DNA of 64,000 bases from positions 1 through 64,000 of the forward strand of contig JAEZCR010000224.1 in assembly GCA_023433465.1 (NCBI GenBank). Direction: 5' to 3'. Below, one piece after another: positions 8,372 through 17,197 of this stretch (the stretch's first letter is position 1; the number at the start of each line of letters is the position of its first letter). The position numbers and the translations under genes are program-made. The notes below the pieces were generated by a model that did not search any database, was not told where the DNA came from, and saw only the letters and a program-made list of their open reading frames with translations. Source of the DNA: Pseudomonadota bacterium. GTDB lineage: Bacteria; Pseudomonadota; Gammaproteobacteria; Steroidobacterales; Steroidobacteraceae.

Positions 8372-9321
8372 GACACGCACCGGTCGAGCCAGTCCGCGGT
8401 CAAGGCGCGCGCCTGCCCGACCCACGCGGGATCGCCCAGCACGTGGTTCGCCTGCGGCACGACATCGACGCGCAGCCGCCCGTCGAACGCCCCGAGCGCG
8501 GCGCTCCAGGGCGCGACGAACTTCTCGAGGTATTCCTGGTGCAGCCGGTCGGCGCCGCTGAAGATGAGCAACGCGGGCACGCCGCGGCCGAGCACGCGGA
8601 AGAACGCGGGCGCGAAGCGCGGGTTGAGATTGGGCGCGAGCGCCGTCGCGGGCGCGGGTACGCCCGCGGGTCCGGCGGCTCCGGCGCCCTTGGCCGGCGC
8701 GGAACCCGTCTTCGGGAGCATCGTGCGCATGATCGAGCGGAAATCGCTGCGGAAGGACAGCAGCCGCAGCCACGAGCGCGGATCGAGTAGTTTGGCAAGG
8801 TACGTCTGGCGCATCGCGAGCGCCTGGCCCTTCGTCATGTGTTCCGAGGCATGCGCGCCCGTGCCGTCGATGACGACCGGAATGCCGATGGCGTACAGCG
8901 CGACGATGGACGAATCTTCTTCGGCCGCGAGCAGACCTGTGAGCGCGCCGCCGCACAATCCACCGACGATGAACCGCTTGATGCCCTGCTCGCGCTCGAG
9001 CCAGCGCAACGCCGTCCGCGCGTCGTCGACGTGCCGGCCGAGCTGCACCTGGCGGTAGAGCTGATCGAGCTGCTCCTCGGGCAGGTCTCCCTCCGAGTCG
9101 CCGAGTCCATGGAAATCCACGCGCATGACGGAGATGCCGCGCGCCAGGAAATCGCGCGTGAGCTTGCGATACAACCGGTGCGGCGCGACGCGCATCTTGA
9201 CGCCGGGAGACAGCAGCACGCAGGCGACGTCGCGGCGCGGCACGCCGGCGGGCGGCGCCTCGAACATGCAATGCAGCGCGTGTCCCCGCGCATTGCGCAG
9301 CGTGACGATGGTCTCGCTCAT
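8368..9321 (-). CDS. Exosortase A system-associated hydrolase 1 (alpha/beta fold)
   Basis: The 317-residue protein has an alpha/beta-hydrolase pattern: DFHGLGDSEG after strand 4 and a nucleophile elbow reading GGLCGGAL near residue 120. Cysteine takes the place of the usual serine. It matches the family defined only by its co-occurrence with exosortase A (TIGR03100-type), whose substrate is unknown. Its start (ATG) overlaps the stop of hydrolase 2 by 4 nt, and its stop overlaps the GT4 start, so all three are co-translated. An Ala/Gly/Pro-rich linker splits the protein near residue 210. Confidence 0.85.
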   Translation of the reverse strand: MSETIVTLRNARGHALHCMFEAPPAGVPRRDVACVLLSPGVKMRVAPHRLYRKLTRDFLARGISVMRVDFHGLGDSEGDLPEEQLDQLYRQVQLGRHVDDARTALRWLEREQGIKRFIVGGLCGGALTGLLAAEEDSSIVALYAIGIPVVIDGTGAHASEHMTKGQALAMRQTYLAKLLDPRSWLRLLSFRSDFRSIMRTMLPKTGSAPAKGAGAAGPAGVPAPATALAPNLNPRFAPAFFRVLGRGVPALLIFSGADRLHQEYLEKFVAPWSAALGAFDGRLRVDVVPQANHVLGDPAWVGQARALTADWLDRCVS

Positions 9322-10157
9322 GACAGGCTCGCGAGCCAGCCGAGCGTCGCGGACGTGAACGCTCCCGCGCGGCGATGGAATTGGCGGGTCTCACGCCAGA
9401 ACGGCGGCTCGGTCGCGAGCTGCACCGATACGCTCGGATGCGCCTGCGCGATCGCGGCCAGCGCGGGCGAAGGCTCCGTGCGACCGGCGGTGGGCACTTC
9501 CAGCAGCAGCGTCGAATGATCGAACAGATCCTCCTGGCGCGACCACACGAGCGCGGACATTCCCTGGTACAGCGCGGGCCCCAGGCCATAACCATCGGCG
9601 ACGACGGTCTCGCCCTCGCCGATGGCCTTGATGAGCGCATCGCGGGTTCGAGTGACTTTTCCGTGCACGGCCATCTGAGTCGTCAGGTTCGAGCGCAGCA
9701 GCGCGGAGAAATATTCCGCGCCGTCGGGCACCGGATCCCATACGGCGACGCCACGGACGTTCGCGCCGACTCGCGCGGCGGCGGTCAGCGCGATGCTGCC
9801 GCCGAAGCGATGCCCCACGAGGACGGGCGCGGTCTCTCCGAGGTGCGTTCGCGCGAGCTTGAGCGCGCGCAGCGTGTCTTCGATGCGCGTCTCGACGGTC
9901 GTCTCTTCGAATTCCGCGCCGCTGTCGCCCTCGCCGCGCATGTCGAATCGCAGCACGCCGTAACCCGCCCGCGCGAGTTCGCGCGCGAAAGTGACGTAGA
10001 CGCGATGCGACCAGAGTTTTTCCTCTGCGAACGCGTGGCAGAACACCACGGTGCCGCGATTATCTCCGGTCGCGTGATGCGCGAACGCGAACAGCCGTGA
10101 ATCGCCCGTGCCGTCGAAGAATGGCTGCTCGCTCGCGCGGTCTGGCAACGAGCTCAT
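9318..10157 (-). CDS. Exosortase A system-associated hydrolase 2 (alpha/beta fold)
   Basis: This 279-residue protein resembles hydrolase 1 in fold: VVFCHAFAEEKLWSHR for the oxyanion region, RFDMRGEGDSG, and GHRFGGS at the elbow. The position normally held by the catalytic serine is arginine, so activity may be lost or differently built. It belongs to the second exosortase-associated hydrolase family (TIGR03101-type). The ATG at 10157 overlaps the glycosyltransferase stop (ATGA). Pairing of the two hydrolases is constant in XrtA loci. Their role is not established. Confidence 0.83.
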   Translation of the reverse strand: MSSLPDRASEQPFFDGTGDSRLFAFAHHATGDNRGTVVFCHAFAEEKLWSHRVYVTFARELARAGYGVLRFDMRGEGDSGAEFEETTVETRIEDTLRALKLARTHLGETAPVLVGHRFGGSIALTAAARVGANVRGVAVWDPVPDGAEYFSALLRSNLTTQMAVHGKVTRTRDALIKAIGEGETVVADGYGLGPALYQGMSALVWSRQEDLFDHSTLLLEVPTAGRTEPSPALAAIAQAHPSVSVQLATEPPFWRETRQFHRRAGAFTSATLGWLASLS

Positions 10158-11302
10158 TTGGGCCTCTGGGTCGGCTGCCACACTTCGAGCCGGTGCCCCG
10201 TGATCCACAACCACAACGCCTTCAAGGCCGCGGCATTCACGAGCACGAAGAACGTGCTCAGGCGCACGACGCCGAGGCGCGCGGCGAACGCCGGAAAGAG
10301 GATGCCGGCGACCGCCGCCGCGTACAGCACGAGCTGGGCGATGAAGGCCGCGAGATACAAGGGGTCCGCGCGCAGCAAGAAGGCGCTCACGAGACAGCCT
10401 GCCATCGGCAGCGGCGCGAGCCAGCGCATGAGCTTGTGAGAGACCAGGATGAAGCTGAACGCGGGATAACGAAACGGGTTCAGCAGCGACGCGTTGCCGA
10501 GCAGCGCCGTGATGCCGCGCAGGAACGTGCGCACCTTGCGCGTGAATTCCGCGCTCTGGCTGGACGTGGCCGTCATCGATCCGCGCGCGGCAGGTTCGGC
10601 GAGCGCCCGGCTCCCGCGGCGCACGGTATTCAGTACGGAAAGGAAGTCCGGCGCCATGCCGGGCCGGAATGGCTCGCACAACTCGCGCCTTTGTCCGTAG
10701 AAGCAGCCGCTCGCGCCGGCGATCGAGTGCAACCGCGCCTCCTCGCGCCTGAGCAGCAGCTCGAGCCGACCATAGAGACCTTCGGTTTCGGCGCCTTCGA
10801 TGTAGTCCTCGCCCGAGACGCAACCGATGGCCGGATCCGCGAAGTGCCCGACGAGATGCCGCATGGCCCGCGGCTCGAGGATGATGCCCGCGTCGGTGAA
10901 CACGACGATGTCGCCCGTGGCCGCCGCCAGTCCCGCATTGAGCGCGGCCGCCTTGCCGTTGCGCGCGGCCAGCGGAATCACCGTGACGCGATCGCCGCCG
11001 ACCGATGAGGCGCGCTCGAGCGTGTCGTCGGTGCACCCGTCGCCGATCACGAGGATCTGCATGCGGTCCGCGGGGTAGTCCTGCGCCAGCAGGTTCGCGA
11101 TGCGCGTGGTCACGCGCACCGCCTCATTGTGCACCGGCAGGATGACCGACACCGTCGGTAGATGGCCCGGGTCGCCGGCGTGCGCGCGGCGCCCGCCCAG
11201 CCGGTTGAGCGCGACCAGCGCCAGCGGGTAGATCGCGTACGGATACGCGACCAGCGCCACACAGGTCCAGAACAACGCGATCACCGGAAGCTCCCCGGGC
11301 AT
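10154..11302 (-). CDS. Membrane-bound glycosyltransferase family 2
   Basis: The product (382 residues from the ATG at 11302) has an N-terminal membrane helix (VIALFWTCVALVAYPYAIYP), a GT-A domain with SVILPVHNE, DGCTDDT and TDAGI (the DxD-like metal site), and three or four C-terminal membrane segments. This layout is like that of hyaluronan- and poly-GlcNAc-type synthases. It could build or extend the polymer backbone while passing it through the membrane, which is inference. A GTG four codons upstream is an alternative start. It lies 19 nt after the NAD synthase-like gene. Confidence 0.82.
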   Translation of the reverse strand: MPGELPVIALFWTCVALVAYPYAIYPLALVALNRLGGRRAHAGDPGHLPTVSVILPVHNEAVRVTTRIANLLAQDYPADRMQILVIGDGCTDDTLERASSVGGDRVTVIPLAARNGKAAALNAGLAAATGDIVVFTDAGIILEPRAMRHLVGHFADPAIGCVSGEDYIEGAETEGLYGRLELLLRREEARLHSIAGASGCFYGQRRELCEPFRPGMAPDFLSVLNTVRRGSRALAEPAARGSMTATSSQSAEFTRKVRTFLRGITALLGNASLLNPFRYPAFSFILVSHKLMRWLAPLPMAGCLVSAFLLRADPLYLAAFIAQLVLYAAAVAGILFPAFAARLGVVRLSTFFVLVNAAALKALWLWITGHRLEVWQPTQRPK

Positions 11303-11321
11303 GGCGCTCGCCACGCGGATG

Positions 11322-12314
11322 TCAGAACTTGAGCTCGGCGACGTCCTCGACGAGCACGGGCTTCAGGTGCATGTAACGCGTCGCGCGGCGCTTCGCCTCG
11401 ATGTCCTTGTACACGTTCTCCGCCTGCGCGGCGTCGATGCCGATCGCGCGCGCCAGATCGGCGGCCGGATAACCATGGTTGAGCGCGTACAAGGCGACGT
11501 CCATCTGCTGATACGGAAGCGCGAAGTAGAACTCGTCCTGGCCCTGCGCGAGGCTGTAGGTGTCCGTGGTCGGCGTCGCGCCGCAGATTTCCGCGGGCAG
11601 GCCAAGGTGGCGCGCCAGCGCGTACACCTGCGTCTTGTAAAGGTGCGCGATCGGTTTCACGTCCGCGCTGCCGTCGCCGTTCTTCACGAAGAAGCCCTGG
11701 TCGTACTCCAGGCGGTTCGGCGTGCCGACGACCGCGTAGTTGAGCCGGTCGGCATGGAAGTATTCGACCGTCTTGCGGATGCGCTGCTTGTGATTCGTCG
11801 CGGCGACGATCTGCAGATACTCGCGCAGGCCGAGCCGCTCCTGCCTGATTTCGCCCGACGGAGTCTGCACCACGAGCTGGAAGTGGTTGATGCGGCCTTC
11901 GAGGCCGCCCGAGATCACGATCTTGTTCTTCCAGCCCGGACCGTATTCCGGGAACACGCGCTGGATGGCCTCGTCGCGCCACTTGTAGCAGCCGATGGCC
12001 TCGAGCGTCGGCGCGATGTCGAAGATCTCGTAACGGATGCCGAGATGCTCGGCGAGTTGTTTGCCGCGCGCGGTGCTGAAGCCCGAGGAATCCCGCTCCG
12101 GGAGCAGGATTCCATATACGCGATCGGCGCCCACGGCCTTCACGCTCAGGGCGGCCGACACCGAGCTGTCGATACCTCCGGACATCGCGATCACGAGCCC
12201 GCGGCGCATGACGTCATTCTTGAGTATTTCGCGTACGCGCTGGCAGATGTGGTCGACCACCGCGTCGTTGTTCATCGCGAGCACGTTGGCGTCTAGAGGC
12301 TTCGTCTGGGCCAT
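11322..12314 (-). CDS. NAD(+) synthase-like amidotransferase (NadE family, PP-loop)
   Basis: The 330-residue protein has the ATP-pyrophosphatase P-loop AMSGGIDSSVSA near residue 44 and later blocks YAVVGTPNRLEYDQGFFVKNGDG and HLYKTQVYALARHLGLP, as in ammonia-dependent NadE. No glutaminase (carbon-nitrogen hydrolase) domain is fused. Such NadE homologues recur in surface-polysaccharide clusters together with an AMP ligase, a carrier protein and an asparagine synthase. There they may amidate a carboxylate on a sugar or acyl group and not make NAD. That function is inferred. Spacing to the ligase is 18 nt and to the GT2 gene 19 nt. Confidence 0.8.
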   Translation of the reverse strand: MAQTKPLDANVLAMNNDAVVDHICQRVREILKNDVMRRGLVIAMSGGIDSSVSAALSVKAVGADRVYGILLPERDSSGFSTARGKQLAEHLGIRYEIFDIAPTLEAIGCYKWRDEAIQRVFPEYGPGWKNKIVISGGLEGRINHFQLVVQTPSGEIRQERLGLREYLQIVAATNHKQRIRKTVEYFHADRLNYAVVGTPNRLEYDQGFFVKNGDGSADVKPIAHLYKTQVYALARHLGLPAEICGATPTTDTYSLAQGQDEFYFALPYQQMDVALYALNHGYPAADLARAIGIDAAQAENVYKDIEAKRRATRYMHLKPVLVEDVAELKF

Positions 12315-12332
12315 GGGGCTTCCTGCTGAGTC

Positions 12333-13835
12333 CTAATTAAGTTGCAAACGCTGCACCTTGCCGGTCATCGTCCTCGGCAATTGGGCGGCGAATTCTACGA
12401 TTTTGGGAATTTTGTACATTGCGAGGCTCTGGCGGCAGTGGGCTTTGACGGCCAAAGCGTCGAGCTGTGCGCCATCTCGCAAGACGATGACGGCCTTGAT
12501 GGCCTGACCCAGCACTTCGTCGGGAACCGACCCCACCGCCACCTCCTCGACCCCCTCGATCAGGGCGATCGCCTCCTCGACCTCGTATGGGCTGACCCGG
12601 AAGGCCCCCACCTTGATCATCTCGACGCTGCGGCCGCTTATGTACAAGTAGCCATCCTCGTCCTTGCGGCCGAGGTCCCCGGTCCACAGCCACCCGTCCC
12701 GGATGACCTCGCGGGTGGCGGCCGGGTCCTGCCAGTAGCCCAGCATGACGCCGGGGCCCCGCACACGGACCTCGCCGACCATGCCTTGGGGCAATGCGAC
12801 CCCCGCGGCATCGCAGATCTCGATTTCGGTGTCCGCGACGGGCAAGCCGACCGATCCCAGCTTCGAGTCGAGCATGTCCGGCGGTAGATAGGAAATGCGC
12901 GCGGTGGCTTCGGTCTGTCCGTACATGACGAAGAACCGGGTGCGCGGCAGCTCCTGGCGCAGCCGCACGATGCCGACGCGGGTCATCGCCCCACCGGCCT
13001 GCGTCGCGTAGCGCAGCGTGGAGAAATCGTAGTCGCCGAAGTTCGCGCGCGTGAGCAGCAGCGTGAACGTGGAAGGCACGCCGGCGAATCCCGTGGCGCG
13101 CAGGTTCGACATGCGCTGCAGGGAGCGCTGCGGGAATGCGAGGTTGTCCTCGATGATGAGCGCGCCGCCGGCGGTCAGGTGACTGGTCAGCACCGAGTTG
13201 CCGTATGAGAAGTGGAACGGCAGCACGCAGAACGCCCGGTCGGCGGCCGTCAGGCCTAGATAGGCGATGATCGCGCGCGCGTTGCTCTCCAGGTTGCCGT
13301 GACTCAGCACCACGGCCTTCGGGCGTCCCGTCGTGCCGGACGTGTAGATGAGCAGTGCGGGATCGTCGCGCCCGCAGCGGTCGGGCGGCGCCTCGTCGGG
13401 TGGATAGGCCGCCTCGAGCTGCTCCAGCGCCTGCGGCGCGTCCGTCGCGGCGATCGGCAGCACGCTCACGCCGCGTTCGGTCATCGTGGCCGCGAGCTTC
13501 TCGAACTCGAGGTGCCCGGGATCGGCGATCAACACGCGCGCGCCGCTGTGGGTGATCTGGCGCGCGAGCACCTCGCTGCGTTCGAGCGCGTTGAGCGCCA
13601 CGGCGACGCCGCCCGCGCCCAGCGTGCCGTACAGCGCCGCGACGTATTGCGGCGAGTTGCGCAGCAGCAGCGCGACGCGGTCGCCCCGCGCCAGTCCCGC
13701 GCGCCGCAGCGCGGCGCTTACGCCCGAGCGGGCGCGCGCGAGCTCACCGTACGACCAGTTCGTGTTGTTCCACTCGAGCGCACTCGCGGCGGGATTCGCC
13801 GCGGCGCAGGCAGTGAATGCGTCGACCAGGCTCAT
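12333..13835 (-). CDS. Acyl-CoA/acyl-ACP ligase (AMP-forming), exosortase A-associated
   Basis: The 500-residue ANL-superfamily enzyme shows IYTSGTTGRPKAVVLSHGN (A3 motif), YGQTEATARIS, WTGDLGRKDEDGYLYISGR and the C-terminal lysine segment TMTGKVQRLQLN. Such enzymes activate a carboxylic acid as its adenylate and pass it to a thiol. The ACP encoded 13 nt upstream (13849-14106) is the obvious acceptor. It matches the exosortase A-associated ligase family (TIGR03098-type). The acid is unknown. Confidence 0.87.
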   Translation of the reverse strand: MSLVDAFTACAAANPAASALEWNNTNWSYGELARARSGVSAALRRAGLARGDRVALLLRNSPQYVAALYGTLGAGGVAVALNALERSEVLARQITHSGARVLIADPGHLEFEKLAATMTERGVSVLPIAATDAPQALEQLEAAYPPDEAPPDRCGRDDPALLIYTSGTTGRPKAVVLSHGNLESNARAIIAYLGLTAADRAFCVLPFHFSYGNSVLTSHLTAGGALIIEDNLAFPQRSLQRMSNLRATGFAGVPSTFTLLLTRANFGDYDFSTLRYATQAGGAMTRVGIVRLRQELPRTRFFVMYGQTEATARISYLPPDMLDSKLGSVGLPVADTEIEICDAAGVALPQGMVGEVRVRGPGVMLGYWQDPAATREVIRDGWLWTGDLGRKDEDGYLYISGRSVEMIKVGAFRVSPYEVEEAIALIEGVEEVAVGSVPDEVLGQAIKAVIVLRDGAQLDALAVKAHCRQSLAMYKIPKIVEFAAQLPRTMTGKVQRLQLN

Positions 13836-13848
13836 CGATCGCGCGTGA

Positions 13849-14106
13849 TCAGGCCGCCTTGCGGCGCGATTCGACGAAGGTCGCGATGCGGTTCACCGAA
13901 TCGAGGTTGTCGGGGATCATCTCCTCGTCCTTGACCTTCACGCCGAGCTGCTCTTCGATGAAGAAGATGATCTCGAGCATGCCGGTCGAATCGACGATGC
14001 CGCGTCCGAGCAGCGAGTCGTCGAGGCCCAGCGCCTTCGTGTCCGCCGTGAACAGGTAGTTTTCCAGGATGAATCCGCGAATCTTCTCGCGCAGTGCGTC
14101 GCTCAT
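13849..14106 (-). CDS. Acyl carrier protein
   Basis: This 85-residue acidic protein contains LLGRGIVDSTGMLEIIFFIEE, in which the serine of DSTG (residue 40) is the predicted phosphopantetheine attachment site. It lies between the asparagine synthase-like gene and the AMP ligase. It probably carries an activated acid for transfer onto the polymer or an amino sugar. A GGAGA ribosome binding site lies 7 nt before the ATG. Confidence 0.9.
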   Translation of the reverse strand: MSDALREKIRGFILENYLFTADTKALGLDDSLLGRGIVDSTGMLEIIFFIEEQLGVKVKDEEMIPDNLDSVNRIATFVESRRKAA

Positions 14107-14144
14107 TGAAATGTCTCCAGGTTGAATCTTGATAGTGTCGAACG

Positions 14145-16073
14145 TCAGTTGAAGGTCAATCCTTCGACGAACTGGGCGTGCCACAGCTGCGTGGACAGGA
14201 TTCCCACGAAAGCCATGTTGTCGCGCGCCGCGGGCACCTTGGCCCGCTGGAGCTTGGCGACCAGGCGGCCGACCTTGTCCGGATCGAAGTAACCATAGCG
14301 CGCGATCTTCGCGGCGCCCATCAAATCGTTCACATATTCGGGGGCGCGCGGGCCGATGAAGGCCGCCGCGTCCGGCGCCCGATAAGGTTGTTTGTGCCGC
14401 GCCGTGATGCTCGCGGGCAGCCGCGAGCGCATGGCTTCCTTGAGCAGGTGTTTCTCGCGCAGCACGTGCATCTTGTAGGTCGGATGCAACGCGTTCGCGA
14501 AACCGATGAGCCGGTGATCGAGGAACGGGAAGCGGCCTTCGACCGAGCTCGCCATCAGCATGCGGTCGCCCTGCGAGGACAGCAGGTAACTCGGCAGCAG
14601 CGTGCGGGCCTCGACGTATTCGGACCGGTTGAACGGATGCCACCGCGACATCTCCGCCGGCAGCGCGGCGCGCAGCCGGTCGATCGGGTTGCCGGAAACG
14701 CGCGCGCGCAGATCGTCCGACCAGAAAAGCTTGCACTGGGCGGTGGTCGCCCAGCGCGGCAGGTGCGAGAAACACGGATCCTCGGGATTGGAGAGCCCGA
14801 TGCCGAAGAATTCCTGTAGATAGGCGGCGCTCTGCGCCGACGTCAGGTCGAGGTACGGATACAGTCGCTTGAGCAGCGCGGGCCGCCACTTCGACTCGGG
14901 GAAGCGCGCCCAGAACTGGCGCACCTTCGATTCCTTGAAGATGTCGTAGCCGCCGAGCACCTCGTCGGCGCCCTCGCCCGTCAGCACCACCTTCACGTTC
15001 GAGCGGCGCACGAGACGCGACAGCACCTGCATCGGCGCGGGCGCGGTGCGCAGCACGGGCATCTCGGAATGCCGGATCGTTCCGGGGAAACCTCCGGCGA
15101 TGTCCGCGAGCGTGCACTGCACGTGGTTGTGGTGCGTGTTCAGCGCTTCCGACACCGCGCGCTGGTGCGCGGACTCGTCGAGGCGCGGATCGTCGAAGCC
15201 GATCGAGAAAGTCTGCAGCGTGTCGGGGACGCGCTCCTTGAGCAGCGCGACCAGCGAGGAGGAATCGAGGCCGCCGGACAGATAGGCGCCGACGGGTACG
15301 TCGGCGCGCAGCCGGATCTGCGTCGCGTCCGCGAGCACGTCGCGCAGCTCCTGCTGCAGGTCCGTCACCAGCCCGCGGCGATGTTCGCCGGCCGCCGGGA
15401 AATGCCATTGCCAGTACGGCCGGGACTCGAAGCGGTCGCCTTCCAGTATCGCCATGTGACCGGGCGGCAATTGCTCGACGCCGCGGAAAATCGTGCGCGG
15501 CGCAAGTGGCGCCCAGAACGTCATGAGCTCGTCGAGCCCGTCCGGATCGAGCTCCGCCTTCACGACACCGCCCGCGAGCAGCGCCTTCACCTCGGAGCCG
15601 AACGCGATGCCGCCGGAAACCCGCGTGAAGTACAGCGGGAGGATCCCCGCGCGATCGCGCGCCAGCACGAGCCGCCGGCGCGGACGGTCCCAGATCGCGA
15701 ACGCGAACTGGCCGTTCAGCTGCTCGACGAAGCGGTCGCCGAATTCCTCGTACAGGTGGACGATGACCTCGGTATCGCTCTCCGTGTAGAAGCGGTGACC
15801 CCGCTCGACGAGCATGCGGCGCAGCTCGATGTAGTTGAACACCTCGCCGTTGTAGGTGATCCACACGGTCTGGTCTTCGTTGTGGATGGGCTGCGCGCCG
15901 CCGCCGAGATCGATGATGCTCAGGCGCGCGTGACCGAGCGCGACGCCCGGTTCGATGTGATAACCGACGCCGTCGGGACCGCGGTGATCGAGCGCGTGTG
16001 TCATGCGTTCGAGCTGGCCGCGATCGGCCAGCCGCGCGCCGTCAGCGTAGTGAATGCCCGCTATGCCGCACAT
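14145..16073 (-). CDS. Asparagine synthase-like amidotransferase, XrtA/PEP-CTERM system-associated
   Basis: The 642-residue protein begins MCGIAGIHY, with Cys2 as the glutaminase nucleophile after Met removal. The class II glutamine amidotransferase domain is followed by a synthetase domain with SGGLDSSSLVALL near residue 262. It resembles AsnB and the exosortase-linked amidotransferase family (TIGR03108-type), which is expected to amidate a carboxylate in the surface polymer and not make asparagine. The start overlaps the GNAT gene by 13 nt. Together with the NAD synthase-like, ACP and ligase genes it forms a four-gene amide/acyl module. Confidence 0.87.
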   Translation of the reverse strand: MCGIAGIHYADGARLADRGQLERMTHALDHRGPDGVGYHIEPGVALGHARLSIIDLGGGAQPIHNEDQTVWITYNGEVFNYIELRRMLVERGHRFYTESDTEVIVHLYEEFGDRFVEQLNGQFAFAIWDRPRRRLVLARDRAGILPLYFTRVSGGIAFGSEVKALLAGGVVKAELDPDGLDELMTFWAPLAPRTIFRGVEQLPPGHMAILEGDRFESRPYWQWHFPAAGEHRRGLVTDLQQELRDVLADATQIRLRADVPVGAYLSGGLDSSSLVALLKERVPDTLQTFSIGFDDPRLDESAHQRAVSEALNTHHNHVQCTLADIAGGFPGTIRHSEMPVLRTAPAPMQVLSRLVRRSNVKVVLTGEGADEVLGGYDIFKESKVRQFWARFPESKWRPALLKRLYPYLDLTSAQSAAYLQEFFGIGLSNPEDPCFSHLPRWATTAQCKLFWSDDLRARVSGNPIDRLRAALPAEMSRWHPFNRSEYVEARTLLPSYLLSSQGDRMLMASSVEGRFPFLDHRLIGFANALHPTYKMHVLREKHLLKEAMRSRLPASITARHKQPYRAPDAAAFIGPRAPEYVNDLMGAAKIARYGYFDPDKVGRLVAKLQRAKVPAARDNMAFVGILSTQLWHAQFVEGLTFN

Positions 16074-17197
16074 GATCGTGTCCCCAGTACGCGTCCCACG
16101 CGGCGCGCGAGCGCGCTCGCGGCATCCAGGCCGAACGCGGCGGCGCCGGCCACGTTCGCGGGATAAACCATCAGAGAGGTGAATCGGCGTTCGCGCGTCG
16201 CGAACGGACGCTGCCAGTCCTCGGCGAGTCCGAGGAACTCGTGCGCCGCGAATCCGCGTCGTGCGCCGTCCGCCAGTGCTTCGCAAGCCAGCGTGATGCC
16301 GGGCGAATGCCGCGCGAACGCTTCGTCGTAACCGATCTTGAGATCGAATTCGCGCCCCCCCTCGATCGCGGCGACGGCCACGGCCGCGACGCGTTCGCCG
16401 ACGAGCAGTCGCCGCACGAGCAACCGTCCTTCCGCGGCGCAGGCTTCACCGTACGCGCGGAAGAATTCGAACATCGCGGGCCTAGACAGGACCGCGCTGC
16501 CCGCCCTGCCTTTCCAGCCACGCGCCTCGACCTCGAAAGCCGCGCGCAGCGCGGACACCACCTCGCCCGGTGGCGGCGCGAGGCAATCGAACGTGACGGC
16601 GCCATCGTGGCCGAGCTGACGCAGGTTGCGGCGCAGCACCTTGCGGCGCGCGGGGGAGCAGCGCTCGAGGTGGCCCTCGGTATTGGCATCGAGATCGGCG
16701 ACCAGGCTCGAACCGCCCGACATCCGCAGCACGTATGCACGGCCGCGCGCCGCCGCGCGCATCTGTTCGACGAAGACCGCGTCGTCGATGCGCGGCAACG
16801 AGAGCGGCCGGCGCAGATCCAGCAACACGCGGCACAACGCGGCACGCGCGGCATCATCGGCGGCGAGCGGTCGCAGCGGCTCGCCCAGCACACCGGCGCC
16901 CGGTATCTCCAGCCAGCGCACGCCGCCGCGGCGGGTTTCGACCAGCGCCATCGCGCCGACCAGCGCGCCTGCGCGGCGCACGGTGACCGTGAGCAGCGGT
17001 GCGTTCGCGTGCAGATGACGCGCGGCGGCCTGCGCCCAGTGCGGCGACTGCATCGGCTCGGTCGCGGCGCCCGCGAGGCGTTGCCACTCGGAAACGAGCG
17101 TCGACACCTCGTCGCCCCGCAGTACGCCGAATTCGTGGGACGAGCCTGGCGCCCGAGCGCCCATCAGGGATTCCGCTGTCGCGACGCCGGCCATCAT
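16061..17197 (-). CDS. GNAT-fold acyltransferase (CelD/BcsL-like)
   Basis: The 378-residue protein has the two-lobed FemAB/GNAT layout of Acetyltransf_6 proteins: SPHWAQAAARHL near the N terminus, ARRKVLRRNLRQLG at the centre and KIGYDEAFARHSPGITL followed by FLGLAEDWQRPFA in the second lobe. Proteins of this type are found in polysaccharide clusters, where they probably N- or O-acylate sugars. The ATG at 17197 overlaps the stop of the upstream FemAB gene (ATGATG). It has low identity to the two neighbouring proteins of the same fold, so the three are probably not redundant. Confidence 0.75.
   Translation of the reverse strand: MMAGVATAESLMGARAPGSSHEFGVLRGDEVSTLVSEWQRLAGAATEPMQSPHWAQAAARHLHANAPLLTVTVRRAGALVGAMALVETRRGGVRWLEIPGAGVLGEPLRPLAADDAARAALCRVLLDLRRPLSLPRIDDAVFVEQMRAAARGRAYVLRMSGGSSLVADLDANTEGHLERCSPARRKVLRRNLRQLGHDGAVTFDCLAPPPGEVVSALRAAFEVEARGWKGRAGSAVLSRPAMFEFFRAYGEACAAEGRLLVRRLLVGERVAAVAVAAIEGGREFDLKIGYDEAFARHSPGITLACEALADGARRGFAAHEFLGLAEDWQRPFATRERRFTSLMVYPANVAGAAAFGLDAASALARRVGRVLGTRSCAA

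Noticed and set aside
7238..9640. 800-residue fusion of an Arg-rich region to the GT4 glycosyltransferase
   Set aside because: The upstream 420 residues are the shadow of the two hydrolase genes; the GTG at 8371 is the real start.
14145..16286. Longer N terminus of the asparagine synthase-like protein
   Set aside because: The glutaminase nucleophile must be the residue after Met, so MCGIAG at 16073 is the start.
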